DNA of 64,000 nt, from positions 294,186-358,185 of the forward strand of contig NZ_BMQY01000007.1 of assembly GCF_014648355.1 (NCBI RefSeq). Reading direction: 5' to 3'. How positions within the stretch are numbered: the stretch's first letter is position 1; each line of letters begins with the position of its first letter. The notes below the pieces were generated by a model. It was not told the DNA's origin, did no database searches, and was given only the letters and a program-made list of their open reading frames with translations. This document shows, piece by piece, positions 7,446-15,435 of the stretch. Source of the stretch: Couchioplanes azureus (lineage in GTDB: Bacteria; Actinomycetota; Actinomycetes; Mycobacteriales; Micromonosporaceae). The translations under genes and the position numbers were made by a program.

Positions 7446-9335
7446 ATGCGAACTTCCCGGGGTGGGGCGCGGCTGCTCGCCGCCGCCTGCGCCGTCATCA
7501 CCGTTCTCTGCCCGGCGGCCACGGCCACCGCCGCGCCGCCGTCCCCGCCGCCCGCCGGACCCGGCGGCACCGAGCCCGTCTACGACTACGCCCAGGCCAT
7601 CCGCGAGCGGGTGTGGGTGCAGGTGCCGGTCGACAGCGACGCCGACGGACGGCCCGACCGCGTCGCGGTGCGCATCATCCGGCCGCGGGAGACCGGCGAG
7701 ACCGGGAAGATCCCGGTGATCTTCCAGCCGAGTCCCTACTACGCCGGGCTCAACGACGTACCCAACCACGACGACATCGACCGCGGCGGCGCCGCGGCTC
7801 ACCGCAGCGCGAGCGCCGGCGCGGACCGCGCGGCGGAGACCGTCGTCTTCTCCGGCTACCTCGACAACTACTTCGTGCCCCGCGGCTATGCGGTCGTCTT
7901 CGCCGACAGCCTCGGCACCGGCGGCTCGACCGGCTGCCCGACCTCCGGCGGTCGCAACGAGACGCTCGGCATGAAGGCCGTGATCGACTGGCTCAACGGG
8001 CGCGCCCCGGGCTTCGACGAGTCCGGCGCCCCGGCCCGCGCCTCGTGGTCCACGGGGCGCACCGGCATGATCGGTGTGTCGTACAACGGCACCCTGCCCA
8101 ACGCGGTGGCCGCGACCGGCGTGCGCGGCCTGGAGACGATCGTCCCGATCGCCGCCATCTCCCGCTGGTACGACTACTACCGCGCCAACGGCGGCGTGGT
8201 GGCGCCCGGCGGTTTCCAGGGCGAGGACACCGACGTCCTGGCCAAGGCGGTGCTCACCCGGGAGAACCCCGAGGCCTGCGCCGGCGTGATGGCCGGCCTC
8301 GAGCGCGCGCAGGACCGCGAGACCGGCGACTACAGCCGCTTCTGGGCGGAGCGCGACTACCTCCGCGACGCCGCCCGGGTACGCGCCAGCGTGCTGCTGG
8401 TGCACGGTCTGCACGACGACAACGTCCGCACCCAGCAGGCGGGCCAGTGGTGGGACGCCCTCGCCCGCCGCGGCGTGCCCCGCAAGATCTGGCTGCACCA
8501 GGCCGGCCACACCGACCCGTTCCACGTCCGCCGCGACGCCTGGCTCGCCACCCTGCACCGCTGGTTCGACCAGTGGCTCTACCGGATCGACACCGGCATC
8601 ATGCGCGAGCCGATGGCCGACGTGGAGGTCGCGCCCGGCCAGTGGCGCACGGCCACGACCTGGCCGGTCCCCGGCGCCGCACGCACGGCCCTCGCCCTCG
8701 GCGGCCCCGCCACGGACGGCCGCCCGGGCACCCTGCGGCCCTGGCCGGCGCCGGCCGGAGCCCGGCAGACGTTCGTGGACGACCCCTCGCGCACCGCCGA
8801 GGACCTGGTGGCGCAGGAGCTCGCCGCCGACCCGAACCGGCTGTCCTATCTGTCCGCGCCGCTGGAGAAGGAGACGCGCCTCTCCGGCACCCCCGAGGTC
8901 ACGCTCCGCGCCGACCTCGCCGGCAAGTCGCCGTACCTGACGGCGCTGCTGGTCGACTACGGCACGGCCGACCGCTTCGCGGGCGTCCGGACGGTGCCCG
9001 GCCAGGACTGCGTCGGCCCCGGCATCCCGGAGGACCCGGGCTGTTTCCACCGCCGCGCGTACGTGACCGAGCAGACCCCGTTCGAGATCGTCAGCCACGG
9101 CTGGCTCGACGTGCGCAACCGCCTGTCGGCCTCGCACAGCACGCCGATCGTGGCGGGCAAGCCCTACACGTTCCGCTGGAACCTGCAGACCCAGGACCAC
9201 GTGTTCGCCCCCGGCCACCGCATCGGCCTCGTCCTGATCTCGACGGACCGCGACCACACCCTGCGCTACCCCGCCGGCACCGAGGTCGGCGTCCGCCTGG
9301 GCGTCTCCAAGGTGCTCCTGCCCCTGGTGGGCTGA
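7446..9335 (+). CDS. Secreted Xaa-Pro dipeptidyl-peptidase (S15 / CocE family)
   Basis: About 629 residues. The ATG at 7446 follows GGAGG by 10 nt and gives MRTSRGGARLLAAACAVITV ending at an Ala-rich cleavage site, a secretion signal. The alpha/beta-hydrolase core has the nucleophile in GMIGVSYNGT (Ser about 212), the acid in HGLHDDNV and the base His in HQAGHTDPF. The C-terminal ~220 residues form the jelly-roll X-Pro_DPP_C domain (PLEKETRLSGTPEVTLRA; FAPGHRIGLVLIST). The predicted enzyme releases dipeptides ending in Pro from the N-terminus of extracellular peptides; a CocE-like esterase activity is the alternative. It converges on the GNAT gene, with a large hairpin between them. Confidence 0.92.
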   Translation: MRTSRGGARLLAAACAVITVLCPAATATAAPPSPPPAGPGGTEPVYDYAQAIRERVWVQVPVDSDADGRPDRVAVRIIRPRETGETGKIPVIFQPSPYYAGLNDVPNHDDIDRGGAAAHRSASAGADRAAETVVFSGYLDNYFVPRGYAVVFADSLGTGGSTGCPTSGGRNETLGMKAVIDWLNGRAPGFDESGAPARASWSTGRTGMIGVSYNGTLPNAVAATGVRGLETIVPIAAISRWYDYYRANGGVVAPGGFQGEDTDVLAKAVLTRENPEACAGVMAGLERAQDRETGDYSRFWAERDYLRDAARVRASVLLVHGLHDDNVRTQQAGQWWDALARRGVPRKIWLHQAGHTDPFHVRRDAWLATLHRWFDQWLYRIDTGIMREPMADVEVAPGQWRTATTWPVPGAARTALALGGPATDGRPGTLRPWPAPAGARQTFVDDPSRTAEDLVAQELAADPNRLSYLSAPLEKETRLSGTPEVTLRADLAGKSPYLTALLVDYGTADRFAGVRTVPGQDCVGPGIPEDPGCFHRRAYVTEQTPFEIVSHGWLDVRNRLSASHSTPIVAGKPYTFRWNLQTQDHVFAPGHRIGLVLISTDRDHTLRYPAGTEVGVRLGVSKVLLPLVG

Positions 9336-9388
9336 CCCGCCGCTCCGCCGCGCCGTCTCTTCCGGACGGCGCAGCGGGCTGCGGCGGG
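9336..9388. terminator. Long bidirectional hairpin between convergent genes
   Basis: CCCGCCGC (9336-9343) and GCGCCGTC (9350-9357) pair with GACGGCGC (9365-9372) and GCGGCGGG (9381-9388), with an internal bulge and a 7-nt loop. It starts right at the S15 peptidase stop and ends 4 nt before the GNAT stop, so it would terminate both. Confidence 0.65.
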
Positions 9389-9391
9389 TGA

Positions 9392-9880
9392 TCAGTCGCC
9401 GAGGCGCAGCGTCATGTAGGTGCTGTTCGGGTCCGTCGTGTAGTCCGCGAAGGGCGCGCAGGGGACGAAGCCGTGCCGGCCGTAGAGCCGCCGGGCCGGG
9501 GCGAAGAAGTCCTGGGTTCCGGTCTCCAGGCTGACGCTGCGGTATCCGCGCCGGCGGCACTCGTCGAGCAGGAACGTGAGCAGGTGGGCGGCCACCCCGC
9601 GACCGCGGGCCTCCGGACGGGTGCGCATCGTCTTGATCTCACCGGCGGAGGGGTCCAGCTCCTTCAGCGCGCCGCAGCCGAGCAGCTCGGCGCCGTCCCA
9701 CACGGTCCAGAACGACACCTCGGGCGCCCGCAGCTCCGTCAGGTCCAGGGCGTGCACGCTCTCCGCGGGGGAGGTGGCGTGCATGTCGGCCAGATGGTCC
9801 GCGATCAGCCGCCGGACCTCCTCCCGGCCCAGGTCGTCGACCTCGATCCTCAGCTCCGCCGCACTCCCTTGCGTGATCAT
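9392..9880 (-). CDS. GNAT-family N-acetyltransferase
   Basis: A 162-residue protein. The core runs VSFWTVWDGAELLGCGALKEL, EIKTMRTRPEARGRGVAAHLL (acetyl-CoA pyrophosphate loop RGRGVAA), RRGYRSVSLETG and FFAPARRLYGRHGFVPCAPF. This is the standard GNAT order, close to the YsnE/PaiA-like small acetyltransferases. ATG 9880 (MITQGSAAELR) starts the domain properly; the upstream in-frame start at 9907 adds residues unlike the family. No clear ribosome-binding site is seen. Acceptor is unknown. It stands alone and converges on the S15 peptidase. Confidence 0.88.
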   Translation of the reverse strand: MITQGSAAELRIEVDDLGREEVRRLIADHLADMHATSPAESVHALDLTELRAPEVSFWTVWDGAELLGCGALKELDPSAGEIKTMRTRPEARGRGVAAHLLTFLLDECRRRGYRSVSLETGTQDFFAPARRLYGRHGFVPCAPFADYTTDPNSTYMTLRLGD

Positions 9881-9986
9881 GTGACGAGTATGCGGCACCC
9901 ACGCCACCTGCCGGACCGCTGCCCGGGCCGAGCCGTCCGGTGCGCAGGCCGGCGGGTGCCTGAACCCCGGCCAGGACGGTTCCGGT

Positions 9987-11507
9987 CTATTTCTCGGGCC
10001 GGGGGGTCCTGACGAGGGCGACGACGGCGGCCGCGGCGGCGAGGAGCAGGATGCTGCCGGCCGTCGTGGCCAGGGCGAGGCCGTCGGTGAAGGCGGTCCG
10101 GGCGGCGTCCAGCAGCGCCGCGGCCTGCGCTGCGGGCAGTGTCTCGGCGGCCGCGGCGGCGCCGGCCAGGGAGTCGTGCGCGGCCGCGGCGAGGTGGGCC
10201 GGCGTGCCGGCGGGCAGGGCGGCGTCGCGGTAGGCGCCGGTGACGACCGTGCCGAGAGTGGCGATGCCCAGGGCCATGCCGAGCTCGTAGGCGGTCTCGG
10301 AGACCGCGGAGGCGGCGCCGGCCTGGTGTGGCGGCACGACGGTGAGGATGACGTCGCTGGCCACCGTGAAGGCCAGGCCCATGCCCGCGCCCATGAGGAA
10401 CAGCGCCGTGCCGAGCAGCAGGTACGGCGTGGACGCCTCGACCACGGTCAGCGTGGCCATGGCGAGGCCGCTGAGCGCCATGCCGCCGCCGAGCACCGTG
10501 CGCACGGAGGTGCGGCGGGTGGTAGCGCCGGCCAGGATGCCGAAGAGCATGGAGCCGAGCGCGGCGGGCAGCTCCGCGAGGCCCGCCTCGAGGGGGCGGT
10601 ATCCCACGACGAGCTGGAAGTACTGGGACAGGAAATAGAGCAGTCCGGAGAGCCCCAGGACGGAGAGCATGCCGGCCGCGATCACGCCGCCGAAGGTGCG
10701 GTTGCGGAACAGCCGGACGTCGATGAGCGGGTGCGGCAGGCTGAGCTGGCGCCGGGCGAAGGCGAGGAGGGCCGCCACGCCGAGCATGGCGGCGGCCACC
10801 GTGCCGGTGCCCGGCCCGTGCGCGGCGATCTCCTTGACGGCGTAGACCACGCCGAGCATGCCGACCATGGACAGTGCGACGCTGGGCAGGTCCCACGGCC
10901 CGGGCTCGGGGTTCCTGGACTCGGGCAGCAGCTTGCCGCCGACCGCCAGCAGGATCGCCATGACCGGCGCGTTGATGAGGAAGGCGGAGCCCCACCAGAA
11001 GTGCTCGAGCAGGAACCCGCCGAGCACGGGGCCGAGCGCCGCGCCCGCGGACATGGCGGCGCCCCAGATGCCGATCGCCGTGCTGCGTTCCCGGCTGTCC
11101 GGGAAGAGCGTACGGATCAGCGCCAGCGTGGCGGGCATCAGCGTGGCGCCGGCGACGCCCAGCAGGACGCGGCCCGCGATCAGCCACGGTGCGCTGGGGG
11201 CGTACGCGATGGCCGTGGAGACGAGGCCGAACCCCGCGGCCCCGTACAGCAGGAGTTTCCGGCGGCCGATCCGGTCGCCGAGGGTGCCCATGGTGACCAG
11301 CAGGCCGGCGAGGACGAAGGAGTAGACGTCGCCGATCCACAGCATCTGCGTGCCGGTCGCGGCGAGGTCGCGGCCGATGGACGGCATCGCCAGGGCCAGG
11401 ACGGTGCCGTCGACCGAGACGAGGAGCACCGCGAGGATCAGCGCGCCGAAGCCGAGCCAGCGCGTCGGCCGGCCCTGCGCGGTGGCGGCGGCGATGGTGG
11501 TGGTCAT
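9987..11507 (-). CDS. MFS drug efflux transporter, DHA2 (14-TM) family
   Basis: A 506-residue polytopic membrane protein with about 14 hydrophobic segments. LVSVDGTVLALAMPSIGRDL in the first helix matches motif D1 of DHA2 transporters. LGDRIGRRKLLLYG is motif A, and LGVAGATLMPATLALI with GIWGAAMSAGAALGPVLGG is motif C, typical of drug/proton antiporters. Its ATG (11507) overlaps the stop of the upstream TetR gene by 4 nt, so the two are translationally coupled. The TetR operator should therefore control both. It probably exports a toxic organic compound or antibiotic that is also the TetR ligand. Identity of the drug is unknown. Confidence 0.93.
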   Translation of the reverse strand: MTTTIAAATAQGRPTRWLGFGALILAVLLVSVDGTVLALAMPSIGRDLAATGTQMLWIGDVYSFVLAGLLVTMGTLGDRIGRRKLLLYGAAGFGLVSTAIAYAPSAPWLIAGRVLLGVAGATLMPATLALIRTLFPDSRERSTAIGIWGAAMSAGAALGPVLGGFLLEHFWWGSAFLINAPVMAILLAVGGKLLPESRNPEPGPWDLPSVALSMVGMLGVVYAVKEIAAHGPGTGTVAAAMLGVAALLAFARRQLSLPHPLIDVRLFRNRTFGGVIAAGMLSVLGLSGLLYFLSQYFQLVVGYRPLEAGLAELPAALGSMLFGILAGATTRRTSVRTVLGGGMALSGLAMATLTVVEASTPYLLLGTALFLMGAGMGLAFTVASDVILTVVPPHQAGAASAVSETAYELGMALGIATLGTVVTGAYRDAALPAGTPAHLAAAAHDSLAGAAAAAETLPAAQAAALLDAARTAFTDGLALATTAGSILLLAAAAAVVALVRTPRPEK

Positions 11508-12043
11508 CGGCGCACCGCGCCGTGCAGCAGGAGCGTGGTGACCATGTGGGTGAAGTCGCGGGCGGCGGCCCGTCCGGTCTGCACGGACCACGCCGCGCCG
11601 GCCGCCAGGCTGTAGAACGCGTCGGCCAGCCAGGCCGGGCCGAGGTCGAGCCGGAACTCGCCGGCCTCCTGCCCCCGCCGGAAGAGCGCGGCGATCTCCG
11701 CGTCGATCTCGGCCCAGGCCTCGTGCGGGTGCTCGGGGTCGTACTCCTGGCTCTGGCTGTACATCAGCGCCAGGTAGGCGGACGCGTCCTGGCTGGCCGC
11801 CACGAGGCGGGCCAGGGCGTCGGTCGCCGGGCCGTCCGCGAGCCGGGCGGTGGCCAGCGCCTGCCGCATCTGTGCCACGGCGAGCTGTTCGAGGGCCGCG
11901 AAGAGCGCCGTCCGTCCGGCGAAGTGCCGGTGCAGCGTCGCCCGGCTCACCCCGGCGGCCCTGGCGATCTCGTCCTGGGTGGCGTTGGGGCGGCGGCCCA
12001 GGAACTCGGCCGCCGCCCGCAGGATGTCGTCCCGTTCCTTCAC
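11504..12043 (-). CDS. TetR-family repressor of the adjacent MFS pump
   Basis: A 179-residue protein with an N-terminal TetR HTH (NATQDEIARAAGVSRATLHRHF) and a helical ligand domain. It starts at GTG 12043 with no Shine-Dalgarno. TATCTT at 12054-12049 lies 6 nt upstream, so the transcript is likely leaderless. A 12-bp inverted repeat (12057-12086) overlaps the promoter, indicating autorepression. The stop overlaps the MFS start (ATGA). By family knowledge, binding of a pump substrate would release it from DNA. Confidence 0.9.
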   Translation of the reverse strand: MKERDDILRAAAEFLGRRPNATQDEIARAAGVSRATLHRHFAGRTALFAALEQLAVAQMRQALATARLADGPATDALARLVAASQDASAYLALMYSQSQEYDPEHPHEAWAEIDAEIAALFRRGQEAGEFRLDLGPAWLADAFYSLAAGAAWSVQTGRAAARDFTHMVTTLLLHGAVRR

Positions 12044-12048
12044 GAGAC

Positions 12049-12086
12049 GAAGATAGCTCAGATGAGACAGAAACGTCTCACCTGAG
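12049..12086 (-). promoter_or_regulatory. TetR operator and leaderless promoter
   Basis: CTCAGATGAGAC (12057-12068) and GTCTCACCTGAG (12075-12086) form a 12-bp inverted repeat with one mismatch around a 6-nt spacer. It abuts the -10-like TATCTT (12054-12049 on the minus strand), 6 nt before the GTG of the TetR gene. This is the expected size and place for a TetR-dimer operator. Confidence 0.7.
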
Positions 12087-12095
12087 TGCGTGCGG

Positions 12096-13145
12096 TCACA
12101 TGACCTTGCCCTGCCGGGCGCCGGCCCAGAGATCCACGGAGGAGAAGTCGGCGTCGAGGATCTTGTCGATCAGGCCGAGCTCGTCGTCGGTGAAGGAGAG
12201 GTTGCCGAGCGTGGCCACATTCTCGTCGAGCTGCCGCACGCTGCTGGCGCCGATCACCAGCGAGGTGACGCGCGGGTCGCGCAGCGCCCAGGCGAGCGCG
12301 AGCTGGGCCAGGTTCTGCCCGCGGGCCCGGGCGACCTCGTCGAGCGCGCGCAGCCGCGAGACCAGCGCCTCGTCGATCGATCCCGGGTCCAGCGACTTGC
12401 CCTGGGTGGCGCGCGAGCCCTCCGGGATGCCGTTCAGGTACCTGCCGGTGAGCAGCCCCTGGGCCAGCGCGGTGAAGCCGATCACCCCGGCGCCCACCTC
12501 GGCCGCCGCGTCGAGCAGGCCCTCGGTCTCGATCCAGCGGTTCAGCATCGAGTACGACGGCTGGTGGATGAGCAACGGCGTGCCCAGCTCGCGCAGCAGC
12601 CCGGCCATCCGGCGGGTGTGCTCGGCGTCGTACGAGGAGATGCCCACGTAGAGGGCCTTGCCGGCGCGGACCGCGGCGTCCAGCGCCGAGGCGGTCTCCT
12701 CCAGCGGCGTCGTGGGGTCGTAGCGGTGCGAGTAGAAGATGTCGACGTAGTCCAGGCCCATCCGGCCCAGCGACTGGTCGAGGCTGGCGAGTACGTACTT
12801 GCGTCCGCCGCCGCCCCGGCCGTACGGGCCCGGCCACATGTCCCAGCCGGCCTTCGTCGAGACCACGATCTCGTCCCGGTACGGCCGCAGGTCCTCGCGC
12901 ATCAGCCGGCCGAAGCTGACCTCGGCGGCGCCGTACGGCGGGCCGTAGTTGTTGGCGAGGTCGAAGTGCGTGACGCCGAGGTCGAAGGCCCGCCGGGTGA
13001 TGGCGCGCTGCTGCTCGAACGGCTTGTCGTCGCCGAAGTTGTGCCAGAAACCGAGCGAGAGCACGGGCAGGTCGAGGCCCGAACGCCCGGTGCGGCGGTA
13101 CTGCATTCCACTGGTGTATCGGTCCGGTGCGGCGGCGTAGATCAT
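12096..13145 (-). CDS. Aldo/keto reductase, YghZ/MgrA-like (L-glyceraldehyde 3-phosphate reductase type)
   Basis: A 349-residue protein. The beginning MIYAAAPDRY...MQYRRTGRSGL closely follows the E. coli YghZ (GpR) start, which fixes ATG 13145. The AKR tetrad is visible: Asp and Tyr in HFDLANNYG, Lys in VVSTKAGW and His in IFYSHRYDP. The NADPH-binding end (VIGASSVRQLDEN) is present. YghZ-type enzymes reduce aldehydes such as L-glyceraldehyde 3-phosphate and methylglyoxal with NADPH, a detoxifying role in the cytosol. It stands alone, with a hairpin 37 nt upstream of its start. Family call is strong; physiological substrate is inferred. Confidence 0.92.
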   Translation of the reverse strand: MIYAAAPDRYTSGMQYRRTGRSGLDLPVLSLGFWHNFGDDKPFEQQRAITRRAFDLGVTHFDLANNYGPPYGAAEVSFGRLMREDLRPYRDEIVVSTKAGWDMWPGPYGRGGGGRKYVLASLDQSLGRMGLDYVDIFYSHRYDPTTPLEETASALDAAVRAGKALYVGISSYDAEHTRRMAGLLRELGTPLLIHQPSYSMLNRWIETEGLLDAAAEVGAGVIGFTALAQGLLTGRYLNGIPEGSRATQGKSLDPGSIDEALVSRLRALDEVARARGQNLAQLALAWALRDPRVTSLVIGASSVRQLDENVATLGNLSFTDDELGLIDKILDADFSSVDLWAGARQGKVM

Positions 13146-13181
13146 GACGCCACTATCCCGGCCGTGATCATGGACGTCCAC

Positions 13182-13205
13182 CACCGGCGGCGGACGCCGC
13201 CGGTG
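13182..13205 (-). terminator. 11-bp hairpin after the holin-like gene
   Basis: CACCGGCGGCG (13182-13192) pairs with CGCCGCCGGTG (13195-13205) across a very short loop, just past the stop of the holin-like gene at 13227. It would also insulate the aldo/keto reductase. Confidence 0.5.
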
Positions 13206-13226
13206 TGTCCCCCGGTCGCGCGCGGC

Positions 13227-13655
13227 TCACCCGCGGCGACCCTCGCGCACGGCCGTCGCGACGGTGTCCACGTCACGCTTGGCGCTGGCCGCCGCGGCCG
13301 TCGGCGCGGGCGGCACCGCCTGCTCCACCTGCTTCTTGCCGACCAGGGCGGCGACGCCTGCCGCCGCGAAGACCACGACCATGACCGTAAGGGCGGCCAG
13401 CCAGGCGGGCCAGGCCAGCGCCAGCGCGGCACCGATCGTCAGCAGCAGGGTGGAGACGCCGTAGAGGGCGAGGACGCCGGCCCCGCCGAGCATCCCGGCC
13501 CCGGCTCCGGCCCGCTTGCCCTTCTCCACCATCTCCGTACGCGCGAGCGCCAGCTCGTCGCGCACGAGGGTGGAGACCTGCTCGGCCATCTGCTGGACGA
13601 GCACCCCCGTGGAGGCGTCCGCCGAGGGGTCCAGCCTCATCCGTGTGTCGCTCAT
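13227..13655 (-). CDS. Phage-holin-superfamily-III-like membrane protein (PF07332/DUF1469)
   Basis: A 142-residue protein. An amphipathic helix (VQQMAEQVSTLVRDELALARTEM) precedes two strongly hydrophobic segments (LGGAGVLALYGVSTLLLTIGAALAL and LAALTVMVVVFAAAGVAALV), then a charged Lys/Ala tail. This is the layout of the actinobacterial 'phage holin family' proteins, which are normal chromosomal membrane proteins of unknown function rather than lysis proteins. Nothing phage-like surrounds it. Start is ambiguous: ATG 13655 is chosen, while tandem GTGs at 13664 and 13661 lie closer to GGGGTAAG. Confidence 0.8.
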   Translation of the reverse strand: MSDTRMRLDPSADASTGVLVQQMAEQVSTLVRDELALARTEMVEKGKRAGAGAGMLGGAGVLALYGVSTLLLTIGAALALAWPAWLAALTVMVVVFAAAGVAALVGKKQVEQAVPPAPTAAAASAKRDVDTVATAVREGRRG

Positions 13656-13763
13656 GGCCACCACTTACCCCAGCTCAGGCGGGTTATGCGGCCGGAAGGC
13701 TCAGGTAGCCCGATCGGCTGCCGATGGCTGCGCTCACGGAAGGGGATGATCAAGGTGGGGATC

Positions 13764-13795
13764 CCGGCCCGGGCAACTGGCGTCGCCCGGGCCGG
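13764..13795 (-). terminator. 11-bp hairpin after the melC operon
   Basis: CCGGCCCGGGC (13764-13774) pairs perfectly with GCCCGGGCCGG (13785-13795) around a 10-nt loop, 20 nt past the tyrosinase stop. It fits a factor-independent terminator without U-tract. Confidence 0.6.
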
Positions 13796-13815
13796 TGCCA
13801 CTCATCCGGCACGGG

Positions 13816-14640
13816 TCACTCGTAGGTGTACCAGGCCGTGTGGTTCAGCATGTCGGCCGGCCGCACGGTGCCCCACGGGGTCATGGTGTCGTTGAGGTCC
13901 ACGACGTTGGTGGTGTTGCCGGTCGGCAGGTAGCCGGAGCTCGGGTTCGCCCGCTGCCAGTCCGACCAGATCTTGTCGATGTGGCAGTGGTGCAGCCAGA
14001 ACAGCGGGTCGTTGGGCGAGGTGCCGGTGCCCATGTCGCCGCCCACCCAGACGTGCACGAGGTTGTGCATGGCCGGACCGTTCCGCCAGCCCTCCAGCGC
14101 GTTGCGGAAGCCGGTGGTGGAGCTGCTGTTCCAGGGCGCGACGTCGTACACCCGCTGCGCCATGACCGTCTGCAGCTGGGTGGCCGTCGGCAGGCTGCGC
14201 CCGCCGGCACCCAGCGCGCGGCGCAGGTAGTTACGGCTGTCGCTGCGGACGTTGATCGTCCAGTTGCCGGTGCTGAACGCGAACGGGCCGGTGGTCACCT
14301 GACCGTCCGAGCTGCGTCCGGTGCCGCCCATGAAGTCCGCCGCGAACAGCGACGCGGTGGCGGTGCGGTCGACGGTCCAGTTCCAGTACGGCAGGTTCAC
14401 CGCCGGGTTGATCGACTGCAGCGCCCGCTCGAAGTCGAGCAGGAACTGCCGGTGCCACGGCAGAAACGACGGCGAGCGGTGGCCGACGCGGTTGCCGTTG
14501 TCGGTGTCGCTGACGATGAACTGGTTGTGGGTACGGACGAAAGCGTCGTAGCGGCCGCTGCGCTTGAGCTCAAGCACGGCGTCGACGAACGCCTTCTTCT
14601 CCGTGGCGGTCAGGTTGCGCTGGTCCTTGCGTACGCCCAT
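13816..14640 (-). CDS. melC2: Tyrosinase (type-3 copper monophenol monooxygenase)
   Basis: A 274-residue protein, the usual length of Streptomyces MelC2, without its own signal peptide. CuA ligands: His38 (RTHNQF), His54 (GHRSPSFLPWHRQF) and His63. CuB ligands: His192 and His196 (MHNLVHVWVGG) and His218 (FWLHHCHIDKIW). All six expected His are present, so the dinuclear copper site should form. It hydroxylates monophenols and oxidises o-diphenols to quinones, giving melanin. MelC2 proteins are exported with the Tat-dependent chaperone MelC1, encoded 36 nt upstream, so it is expected to be secreted as that complex. Confidence 0.97.
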   Translation of the reverse strand: MGVRKDQRNLTATEKKAFVDAVLELKRSGRYDAFVRTHNQFIVSDTDNGNRVGHRSPSFLPWHRQFLLDFERALQSINPAVNLPYWNWTVDRTATASLFAADFMGGTGRSSDGQVTTGPFAFSTGNWTINVRSDSRNYLRRALGAGGRSLPTATQLQTVMAQRVYDVAPWNSSSTTGFRNALEGWRNGPAMHNLVHVWVGGDMGTGTSPNDPLFWLHHCHIDKIWSDWQRANPSSGYLPTGNTTNVVDLNDTMTPWGTVRPADMLNHTAWYTYE

Positions 14641-14676
14641 GAGTGGTGCAGTCGCCTTTCGGGTAAGTAGGAGGGA

Positions 14677-15099
14677 TCAGCCGTGCTGCGGCGGCAGCAG
14701 GCGGGCACCGTCGAGCTCGTCGACGGCGGCGCGGGCGACCTCGCGCAGGGACTTGAAGCTCTCGTAGTGGTTCGACACGCTCGTGTAGGTGCCGTCGGCG
14801 TTCTGCATCACGTGCAGCGGGACGCCGTCGATGCGGATGCCGAGGTCGGCCGCGCCACCCGTGGCGGACAGGTGGTGGGCTGCGGCCTGCCTCTGCGCCG
14901 GCGAGGCGGCGCCGATCTCGATCCGCCGGCCCCGGTAGGTCTCGGTGATCTGCTTCGGCTGCGCGGCGGCGACCGGCGCGTCGACGGCGGCCTGCGAGCC
15001 ACCGGCGGTGGTGACCTGCACGATGAGTGCTCCCGTGCCGGCGGCCACGGTGGCGGCGCCGGCGAACTTGAGCAGATCGCGACGTTTGGTGTTGGACAT
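14677..15099 (-). CDS. melC1: Tyrosinase copper chaperone / Tat escort
   Basis: A 140-residue protein. ATG 15099 is preceded by AAGGGGGAGG. The N-terminus MSNTKRRDLLKFAG followed by a hydrophobic stretch is a Tat signal (twin Arg in KRRDLLKF). The mature part carries the MelC1 core: YRGRRIEI, LGIRIDGVPLHVMQNADGTY and VSNHYESF, with the Met and His residues used to deliver copper. The protein binds apo-tyrosinase, loads its two coppers and carries it through the Tat pathway. It is first gene of the melC1-melC2 pair. Upstream sequence contains overlapping palindromes (15283-15309). Confidence 0.95.
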   Translation of the reverse strand: MSNTKRRDLLKFAGAATVAAGTGALIVQVTTAGGSQAAVDAPVAAAQPKQITETYRGRRIEIGAASPAQRQAAAHHLSATGGAADLGIRIDGVPLHVMQNADGTYTSVSNHYESFKSLREVARAAVDELDGARLLPPQHG

Positions 15100-15435
15100 T
15101 TCCTCCCCCTTCTCCGGACGCCGGGCAGCAAAAATTCACGCCACAAAGGAAGATGAACGTAAAAATTGCTGCGCTGCTCGGCATTTCCTGAGTATTTCCG
15201 GCGCCGGAAGCGGGGCGAAGGTAACAGCGGCGCTCGGCGCCGGGCAAGGCGCTCGATGCAAGCAGTCACGGTGCAGATTCGCGCAGAGTGACTCTGCACG
15301 GCCCGTGCACCGGGCACCGCACGGGGATCGGCCTCGATAAGATCAATAAGTGATCGTCAACGGTCGATCACCGGCGTGCGCGCTGCGTCATCGCCGGTCC
15401 GCCGGGGTGAGCTGGTTCATAGCCGAACGGACAGC
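15100..15435. other. Gene-free region upstream of melC1
   Basis: This stretch separates the FMN reductase stop from melC1 (same strand). It contains an AT-richer part next to melC1 (15120-15190), two overlapping perfect palindromes (15283-15309) and a TGATCG-N8-CGATCA repeat (15351-15370). A terminator for the reductase and a promoter for melC1 are both expected here. No ORF was recognised. Confidence 0.5.
15283..15309. promoter_or_regulatory. Two overlapping 15-bp palindromes upstream of melC1
   Basis: GCAGAGTGACTCTGC (15283-15297) and TGCACGGCCCGTGCA (15295-15309) are both perfect and share TGC. In addition GTGCAGA pairs with TCTGCAC across the first one. They may be operators or alternative RNA stems. 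They lie about 185-210 nt before the melC1 start. Confidence 0.45.

Noticed and set aside
13227..13655. Prophage holin
   Set aside because: The family name is misleading. No endolysin, tail, integrase or other phage gene is near, and such proteins are common chromosomal membrane proteins.
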